A program made the translations under genes and the position numbers. From the NCBI GenBank assembly GCA_031380225.1, contig JANNFX010000111.1:1-12601 (forward strand): DNA of 12,601 nucleotides. Direction: 5' to 3'. Below, one piece after another: positions 8,111 to 12,601 of this stretch (positions are counted from its first letter, which is position 1; each line of letters opens with the position of its first letter). Under the pieces are notes generated by a model, which was given only the letters and a program-made list of their open reading frames with translations, was not told where the DNA came from and did no database searches. The DNA is from JANNFX01 sp031380225 (GTDB lineage Bacteria; Pseudomonadota; Alphaproteobacteria; Rhizobiales; Hyphomicrobiaceae).

Positions 8111-8138
8111 TGTATAGCGTATTGACCGCAAGTGTCGC
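8111..8138 (-). promoter_or_regulatory. Possible sigma-70-type promoter for smc
   Basis: On the minus strand, GCGACA (8138-8133) could serve as a -35 box and TATACA (8116-8111) as a -10 box, with a 16-base spacer. Each matches the consensus at four of six positions. Transcription would begin near 8104 and leave a leader of about 43 bases before the smc ATG. This is based on sequence resemblance only. Confidence 0.3.
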
Positions 8139-8326
8139 CCGATTCCTGGGCCTGAGGCAAAGCGCTCGGTGCAGATGCCCACCGCTGATTTCGCGTCTTT
8201 TCGCCGGTACCGGTCCTGTGCCGGTCCGTATCCACGCGCCTTGTCGGCACAATTGCTGCGTTGCACACGGCTCAAGTGCCAACAACGGCCAAGTCTAGCG
8301 CCGAATTTCCGATCACCGGACTGGAA

Positions 8327-8339
8327 ATTGCGCAGCAAT
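8327..8339. promoter_or_regulatory. Short palindrome, candidate operator
   Basis: ATTGC and GCAAT are separated by three bases, 45 bases before the ATG of the Crp/Fnr-family gene. Crp/Fnr proteins bind as dimers to inverted repeats and often control their own gene, so it is a reasonable operator candidate. The spacing is shorter than the classical Crp or Fnr boxes, and chance occurrence cannot be excluded. Confidence 0.25.
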
Positions 8340-8384
8340 CATGGAACAGAAGCGCAACTACTAGATGATCGTCGGGACCCGATA

Positions 8385-9068
8385 ATGCAAAAGTCAGAGC
8401 ACATCGACCGCTGGTTCGCCAAATTCCCGGTCTTGAGCACTCTGGCGCCAGAGCACCGAACAACACTACAGTCACGGGTTTCGTTTGCAGAACTTGCGGC
8501 GGGCGATGTCGCCTACCGCGAAGGCGGCGAATGCGCAAATTATCTGATGTGCGTCGACGGCGGAACGCGCGCGTTCAAGATGTCGAGTTCCGGCCGCGAA
8601 TTGTTGCTCTACCGCGTGGTGCCAGGCACAACCTGCGTTTTCACGACCCAGTGTCTCTTGGCGGGCGGCACGTTCCCTGCTGAAAGCGTGTCGGAAGCAG
8701 CGACGCGCATGGCAGCCATACCGGCTGCAACGTTTCACGATTTGATGGGCGCCTCTCCAGACTTCCGCCGGTTTGTCCTCGATGACTACAGCCAGCTGTT
8801 GACCAGCATGATCTCGCTTGTCGACCAGGTCGCATTCTCAAGCCTCGATCAGAGATTAGCTCAGCGCCTGTTGCTCGAAGCAGACGCTCTGGGTGTCGTC
8901 TCCAAAACGCATCAACAGATCGCTGGCGACATCGGCTCGGTGCGCGAAGTGGTGTCGCGGCACCTTGCAGAATGGGAACGCGCCGGCTGGGTCAAAACTG
9001 CGCGTGGCAGCATCCAGATTGTCGACCGCGCCGCGCTAGAAGGGTACCGAACGAGCAAGGGATCATAA
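8385..9068 (+). CDS. Crp/Fnr-family transcriptional regulator with paired cysteines
   Basis: Regulator of 227 residues. The N-terminal half is a cyclic-nucleotide-binding-type beta barrel (about residues 15-125, with GRELLLYRVVPG at 70-81), followed by a long dimer helix (about 130-165). A C-terminal winged helix-turn-helix (about 172-210) has THQQIAGDIGSVREVVSRHL as the DNA-reading part. It lacks the N-terminal cysteine cluster of Fnr, but has Cys50/Cys56 and Cys84/Cys90, two CX5C pairs inside the sensor domain. These could sense redox state, metal or sulfur, which is inference. Start choice: the frame is open further upstream (to 8169), but the ATG at 8385 gives the normal family length and sensible N-terminus (MQKSEHIDRWF), and the upstream translation is low in family likeness. 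The ribosome site is weak (CGGGA near 8373). Ligand and targets are unknown. Confidence 0.88.
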   Translation: MQKSEHIDRWFAKFPVLSTLAPEHRTTLQSRVSFAELAAGDVAYREGGECANYLMCVDGGTRAFKMSSSGRELLLYRVVPGTTCVFTTQCLLAGGTFPAESVSEAATRMAAIPAATFHDLMGASPDFRRFVLDDYSQLLTSMISLVDQVAFSSLDQRLAQRLLLEADALGVVSKTHQQIAGDIGSVREVVSRHLAEWERAGWVKTARGSIQIVDRAALEGYRTSKGS

Positions 9069-9119
9069 AAATATGAGCTTGCGGGCAGTACGCCATTGCC
9101 CCGAGAGCCCGAAACACCG

Positions 9120-9167
9120 GGAATTCGGCGGTATCCACCAAAAAATCCCTAAATTCCGCCCAATTCC
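9120..9167. repeat. Inverted repeat after crp/fnr-type gene
   Basis: GGAATTCGGCGG (9120-9131) can pair with CCGCCCAATTCC (9156-9167) at 11 of 12 positions around a 24-base loop. It lies between the regulator and the secreted-protein gene, both on the plus strand. There is no T tract, so a terminator role is uncertain; a regulatory hairpin or mere chance are alternatives. Confidence 0.4.
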
Positions 9168-9224
9168 AGCGGATGGGCTGTCATGATTGGCAGCGGTCTG
9201 TCACACGAGACCGGTAAACTTCGC

Positions 9225-9230
9225 TATACT
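9225..9230 (+). promoter_or_regulatory. Possible -10 box for the secreted-protein gene
   Basis: TATACT matches the sigma-70 -10 consensus at five of six positions. A start of transcription near 9237 would give a short leader that still includes the GGAG ribosome site at 9242-9245. No good -35 box is seen at the right distance, so the promoter is weakly supported. If real, it rules out the alternative TTG start at 9233. Confidence 0.35.
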
Positions 9231-9253
9231 TTTTGCGGAACGGAGTGGGCTCC

Positions 9254-9757
9254 ATGGGTTTGGTTATTGATCGTCCAGTTTTTAAATTGTCTGCCGCAGC
9301 TGCGGCAGTCCTGTTGCTTTCGACCGCAGGCTCAGCAAGCGCGGCGGCCACTAGCGAATTGACCGGCCTCGAAGGCAGTTGGGGCGGCAGCGGCGCCGTC
9401 ACATTTGATGGTGGCAGCAAAGAAAGTTTACGCTGTAACGGCTATTACAAGGGCGAAGGCGAAGCGCTGTCCATGGTCATTAAATGCGCGAGCCCAGGCG
9501 GCGCCAAAATCGAACTGCGCAGCCAGTTGACAGCCAACAACGGCGCCGTCACCGGCATCTGGGAAGAACGTACCTATAACGCGACCGGCTCGATTAAGGG
9601 TTCATCGGAACCTGGTGCACTCAAGGTGGCCATCGATGGGGCAATCACAGGCACGTTGTCGGTGGCGTTTACCGACAAAAGCCAGACGGTCGCCATCGCC
9701 ACCACGGGCACGACCTTGAGGACAGTCAACATCTCGTTCAATCGCGACCGCGAGTAA
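9254..9757 (+). CDS. Small secreted beta-rich protein, unknown function
   Basis: Protein of 167 residues. A Sec signal peptide covers residues 1-30 (hydrophobic AAAAAVLLL core, cleavage after GSASA). The mature part is rich in glycine, threonine and serine with alternating beta-strand patterns and begins with LEGSWGGSGAVTFDGG. Cys61 and Cys78 (LRCNGYY and IKCASPG) are the only cysteines and may form a disulfide in the periplasm. It resembles a conserved hypothetical exported protein of Rhizobiales whose function I cannot name; a lipocalin-like or other beta-barrel fold is possible. Start choice: the ATG at 9254 has GGAG at 9242-9245 with eight bases of spacing; an in-frame TTG at 9233 would add seven residues but has no ribosome site. 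It converges on sufT with a gap of 37 bases. Confidence 0.78.
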   Translation: MGLVIDRPVFKLSAAAAAVLLLSTAGSASAAATSELTGLEGSWGGSGAVTFDGGSKESLRCNGYYKGEGEALSMVIKCASPGGAKIELRSQLTANNGAVTGIWEERTYNATGSIKGSSEPGALKVAIDGAITGTLSVAFTDKSQTVAIATTGTTLRTVNISFNRDRE

Positions 9758-9794
9758 CTGGCTGGCATAGTTGGGTCCCGAAGGGCGGATTGCT

Positions 9795-10235
9795 TCAAAA
9801 CATCCCGACCGCCAACTTCGCTTCATCGCTCATGCGCGATTGCGTCCACGGCGGATCGAATACCAGGTTGACCTTGGTGCCGGACACGCCGCCGACTGTG
9901 TTGACCGCGTTCTCGACCCAGATCGGCATCTCACCGGCAACCGGGCAGCCGGGTGCAGTCAAAGTCATATCAACAGTGACGTAGCGGTCGTCACTGACAT
10001 CGATTCTATAAATCAAACCCAATTCATAAATGTCAGACGGAATTTCGGGATCATAAACCGTCTTCAAGGCGGCAACGATGTCGGTCGTCAAACGGTCAAG
10101 TTCCTCGGGCGGAAGTGGGGAGCCGGGCGCAGCGCTCACGGGCTCCGGCGATAAGGAATCCGCAGCCACGACGGGCGGCTTTTCAGCCTCTGCCATCGCA
10201 CCAGGCGTCGCAACTGTCTCTAACTTGCCGTCCAT
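9795..10235 (-). CDS. sufT: Fe-S cluster assembly protein SufT (DUF59/MIP18 family)
   Basis: Protein of 146 residues with the MIP18/DUF59 fold that takes part in Fe-S cluster maturation. The DUF59 domain covers about residues 43-140. The conserved YDPEIPSDIYELGLIY motif is at 61-76, and Cys97 in LTAPGCPVAGEMP is the likely reactive or metal-binding cysteine. Residues 1-42 form an alanine/proline-rich, probably disordered extension. The ATG at 10235 lies 14 bases after the sufS stop codon, so the two are co-transcribed. In many alphaproteobacteria sufA follows sufT, but here the gene is the last of the visible operon and converges with an unrelated secreted-protein gene. SufT is named from family likeness and context. 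Confidence 0.9.
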   Translation of the reverse strand: MDGKLETVATPGAMAEAEKPPVVAADSLSPEPVSAAPGSPLPPEELDRLTTDIVAALKTVYDPEIPSDIYELGLIYRIDVSDDRYVTVDMTLTAPGCPVAGEMPIWVENAVNTVGGVSGTKVNLVFDPPWTQSRMSDEAKLAVGMF

Positions 10236-10249
10236 GGTTTCTTCAGTCC

Positions 10250-11512
10250 TTACGCGAAAAACTCGTGCGCACGCTTCAATGCGGACACCAGCTTATCAAC
10301 ATCCGCCTTGGTATTATACATCGCAAACGAGGCCCGGCACGTAGCCGTGACGCCAAGGCGCTCCATCAGAGGCTGCGCACAATGGTGACCGGCCCGAACC
10401 GCAATGCCCGCCCTGTCAATGATCGTTGAGACATCATGCGGATGCAGCCCGTCAATATTGAAGGCAATGATAGCACCTTTGCCTGGCGCCGTGCCGAAAA
10501 CCTTAACCCATGGCAGCTCTGCAATGGCCGCTTGAGCGTAGGCCAATAGTTCCGCCTCGTGGCGCGCGATGCCATCCCGGCCGGCTTGCATCATGTAAGA
10601 CAGCGCAGCACCAAGCCCGACGGCTTCGACGATTGCCGGCGTACCAGCCTCGAACTTATGCGGCGCCTTGGCATAAGTGATGCGGTCGGTTTGAACGGTC
10701 TCGATCATTTCCCCGCCACCCGCATACGGCGGCATCGCTTCCAGATGCTTGGCCTTGGCGTAAAGCACGCCGATCCCCGACGGGCCATATACCTTGTGGC
10801 CTGTGAAGACATAGAAATCGGCATCGAGATCGCGCACATCGACTGGCATATGCACGGCCGCCTGGCTGCCATCGACCAGCACCGGAATGCCCTTCTCGTG
10901 CGCAATCCGGATGACTTCTTTCACAGGCACGACGGTGCCGAGCACATTCGACATGTGCGTGATGGCAACGATCTTGGTTCGCGGTGTCAGAAGTTTTTCG
11001 AACTCGTCGAGCAGAAATTCGCCGCTGTCAGAAATCGGCGCCCACTTCAGAACGGCGCCACGGCGCTCGCGATGGAAGTGCCAGGGCACGATGTTGGAGT
11101 GGTGTTCCATAATCGACAGTACGATTTCATCGCCCTCGGCGATGTTAACGCGGCCAAAGGAACTGGCGACCGTGTTGATGGCATCGGTGGCGTTGCGGGT
11201 GAAAATGATCTCATCGGTCGAAGCGGCATTCAGAAACCGCCGTGTCATCTCACGCGCATCTTCAAAGCGTTGCGTTGCGGTGTTGGAGAGATAATGCAAT
11301 CCGCGATGCACGTTGGCATATTCAAAACGGTAAGCGTGCTCCATGGCTTCGAGCACCGGCAGCGGCTTTTGAGCGGACGCGCCGTTATCGAGATAGACCA
11401 GCGGCTTGCCATAGACCTCGCGATAGAGGATCGGGAAATCGGCGCGGATGCGTTCAGCGTCAAACGCTGGTGCTGCGCCTGCCGTCTGCTTTGCCGATGC
11501 CGCCGTAGCCAT
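10250..11512 (-). CDS. sufS: Cysteine desulfurase SufS
   Basis: PLP-dependent class V aminotransferase-fold enzyme (group II cysteine desulfurase, 420 residues) that converts L-cysteine to L-alanine and holds the released sulfur as a persulfide for Fe-S assembly in the cytoplasm. The Schiff-base lysine is Lys240 in FTGHKVYGPSG. The catalytic cysteine is Cys378 in RAGHHCAQP, and the PLP-binding segment VDGSQA carries Asp214 and Gln217. MEHHSN at 135-140 holds the ring-stacking histidine. Start choice: ATG 11512 has AAGGA at 11521-11525 with eight bases of spacing; a GTG at 11545 would add 11 residues with no ribosome site. The gene follows sufD, leaving 67 bases between the sufD stop and this start, and precedes sufT. 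No SufE is visible. Confidence 0.96.
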   Translation of the reverse strand: MATAASAKQTAGAAPAFDAERIRADFPILYREVYGKPLVYLDNGASAQKPLPVLEAMEHAYRFEYANVHRGLHYLSNTATQRFEDAREMTRRFLNAASTDEIIFTRNATDAINTVASSFGRVNIAEGDEIVLSIMEHHSNIVPWHFHRERRGAVLKWAPISDSGEFLLDEFEKLLTPRTKIVAITHMSNVLGTVVPVKEVIRIAHEKGIPVLVDGSQAAVHMPVDVRDLDADFYVFTGHKVYGPSGIGVLYAKAKHLEAMPPYAGGGEMIETVQTDRITYAKAPHKFEAGTPAIVEAVGLGAALSYMMQAGRDGIARHEAELLAYAQAAIAELPWVKVFGTAPGKGAIIAFNIDGLHPHDVSTIIDRAGIAVRAGHHCAQPLMERLGVTATCRASFAMYNTKADVDKLVSALKRAHEFFA

Positions 11513-11520
11513 TCGCTTCG

Positions 11521-11525
11521 TCCTT
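11521..11525 (-). promoter_or_regulatory. Ribosome binding site deciding the sufS start
   Basis: AAGGA on the minus strand lies eight bases before the ATG at 11512. It supports that start over the GTG at 11545. Confidence 0.7.
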
Positions 11526-11579
11526 ATTGATCCGGCGTCATGCACAGATCAGATATAACCCGCGTTCAGAATGCCAGCA

Positions 11580-12601
11580 TTACTGATGCGATGCCGTCAG
11601 CCAAGCGCGGGCTTTGTCCATCAGCGCCGTCCGCAAGCCGTCGTGCTCAACTTTGTCGATGGCTTCGCCAATAAACGATTCGACCAGCATCGTCCGAGCT
11701 TCATTCTCCGGGATGCCTCGCGACCGGCAATAGAACATCAGGTCTTGGTCGAGCTCCATTGACGTCGAACCGTGGCCGCAGACAACGTCGTCGGCGTAGA
11801 TTTCAAGCTCGGGCTTGGAATGGAACTCAGCCTCGGGCGACAACAACAGGCCGCGCGCCATCTGCTTGCCGTCGGTTTTCTGCGCGTCAGGCCGGACGAT
11901 AACCTTGCCCTGGAACACACCTTTCGACGACCCATCAAGAACGGCCTTGAAGAGTTCGCGGCTGATGCAATTCGGCACCGCATGATCGATGACCATGGTC
12001 AGATCTGTGTGACCGTCGTGATCGCCAAGTGACACAGCGCTGAGATCCAGCATGCCGTGCTGACCTTCGAAAGTCACGGCCAACGAGGTGCGCGTGAGCC
12101 CACCGCCGGTCGACATGAAAAACGGCTTGTAAGTTGAATTCTTGCCAAGGCGTACCATGCCATTGGCGAGGTGGATGGAGCCGGTATCGATGGTCAAGTT
12201 GCGGATGTGCTGTACTTCAGCTTGGTCGCCAACTGCGATCTGGGTCAACGCATTCTGCTGCCGGAGCCAATGGGTGCTCGTGACGTGAGTCTCGATCAGC
12301 GTCAGTTTCGATGCCCGGCCAGTGCTCACCATGCAGCGCGTGGTGACGGCCTTCGGCACAGCCCCTGATTGGGTGAAAATCAAATGAATAGGTTTGTCGA
12401 TTGTGACGCCGTCGGCCACGCGCAGCGCGAAACCACCGCTCATATAAGCCGTATTGAGCGCGATAACGCCATCGGCCGGAGCCAACGTTTCAGACAAGGC
12501 GTCGCTGACCCACGACGGCATCGTGTCGAGAGCGTACCAAGCGGCAGCGCTTCGACGCCAGCCATATCCTTGGGCAGCGTTGACGTGACGAATGCACCGT
12601 C
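11580..12601 (-). CDS. sufD: Fe-S assembly scaffold protein SufD, partial and apparently frameshifted
   Basis: SufD of the SufBCD scaffold complex; about the last 335 residues are visible and the N-terminus lies past the right edge. The core is a right-handed beta-helix (for example GVIALNTAYMSGGFALRV, then repeated short strands). The C-terminal region has VVCGHGSTSMELD, where the histidine at 11774-11772 matches the functional histidine of SufD, followed by FYCRSRGIPENEA and a helical end. The reading frame is broken. From 12601 to about 12534 one frame reads FVTSTLPKDMAGVEALPLGT, while from about 12533 the frame shifted by one base reads ALDTMPSWVSDAL and continues to the stop codon. Joining the two gives a sensible SufD, so a single base appears to be missing near 12533. 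Whether this is a mutation or a sequence error cannot be decided here. sufS follows after 67 bases. Confidence 0.9.
   Translation of the reverse strand, partial: RCIRHVNAAQGYGWRRSAAAWYALDTMPSWVSDALSETLAPADGVIALNTAYMSGGFALRVADGVTIDKPIHLIFTQSGAVPKAVTTRCMVSTGRASKLTLIETHVTSTHWLRQQNALTQIAVGDQAEVQHIRNLTIDTGSIHLANGMVRLGKNSTYKPFFMSTGGGLTRTSLAVTFEGQHGMLDLSAVSLGDHDGHTDLTMVIDHAVPNCISRELFKAVLDGSSKGVFQGKVIVRPDAQKTDGKQMARGLLLSPEAEFHSKPELEIYADDVVCGHGSTSMELDQDLMFYCRSRGIPENEARTMLVESFIGEAIDKVEHDGLRTALMDKARAWLTASHQ

Larger units (their letters stand above)
8062..8384. other. Intergenic region between divergent smc and crp/fnr-type gene
   Basis: These 323 bases hold no convincing gene; the short open frames here lack ribosome sites and recognisable sequence. 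Visible structure includes a possible minus-strand promoter for smc (8111-8138) and a perfect 10-base palindrome CCGGTACCGG (8204-8213). There is also a direct repeat CCGGTCC at 8210-8216 and 8221-8227, 11 bases apart and so about one helical turn. A short inverted repeat ATTGC-N3-GCAAT lies at 8327-8339, and its GCAAT-side nine bases recur inverted at 8252-8260. These are candidate operator sites only. Confidence 0.6.

Noticed and set aside
8058..8285. A 75-codon minus-strand open frame ending four bases into smc, a possible leader gene.
   Set aside because: There is no ribosome site or recognisable sequence, several similar-length frames overlap it, and it spans the likely smc promoter.
8169..8384. 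A 72-residue N-terminal extension of the Crp/Fnr-type regulator.
   Set aside because: The extension has no family likeness and is arginine- and cysteine-rich in the way of translated non-coding DNA; the internal ATG at 8385 gives normal length.
10559..11530. A 323-codon plus-strand open frame antisense to sufS.
   Set aside because: The opposite strand encodes a full SufS with all catalytic residues; the antisense frame is a codon-bias shadow with no recognisable domain.

Overview
The window looks like chromosomal DNA of a GC-rich alphaproteobacterium, probably Rhizobiales/Hyphomicrobiales-like. The clues are the short (1161 aa) SMC protein, a suf cluster running sufD-sufS-sufT, and the accessory genes of a PQQ-dependent alcohol oxidation system. 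This placement is inferred from protein resemblance; no rRNA is present to confirm it.

Left region (1-3998, plus strand): the 3' part of a divergent groEL paralogue is followed by three exported proteins. These are a seven-repeat YVTN beta-propeller, a PedF-like cytochrome c-550 and a MoxJ/XoxJ-like periplasmic binding protein. The last three are close together, two of them overlapping or nearly so, and form an accessory set known to accompany quinoprotein (PQQ) alcohol dehydrogenases. The dehydrogenase itself is not in view. The chaperonin has changed seven of the eight classical apical substrate-binding residues and has lost the GGM tail, so it is probably a client-specific chaperonin. A neighbouring alkane/alcohol oxidation cluster lying off the left edge is the best guess.

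Scar region (3999-4575): no intact gene. It holds a 91-bp palindromic REP/MITE-like repeat and the minus-strand remnant of an IS3-family orfA, which abuts the 3' end of smc.

Centre (4576-9757): a complete smc on the minus strand, a 323-base intergenic region, then on the plus strand a Crp/Fnr-family regulator with two CX5C cysteine pairs and a small secreted beta-rich protein of unknown function.

Right region (9795-12601, minus strand): the Fe-S cluster assembly operon, with order sufD (partial, running off the right edge), sufS, sufT. SufD supplies scaffold function with SufB/SufC, SufS mobilises sulfur from cysteine, and SufT (DUF59/MIP18) acts in Fe-S maturation. The sufD reading frame shifts near 12533, which is either a real mutation or a sequence error. 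No sufA follows sufT.
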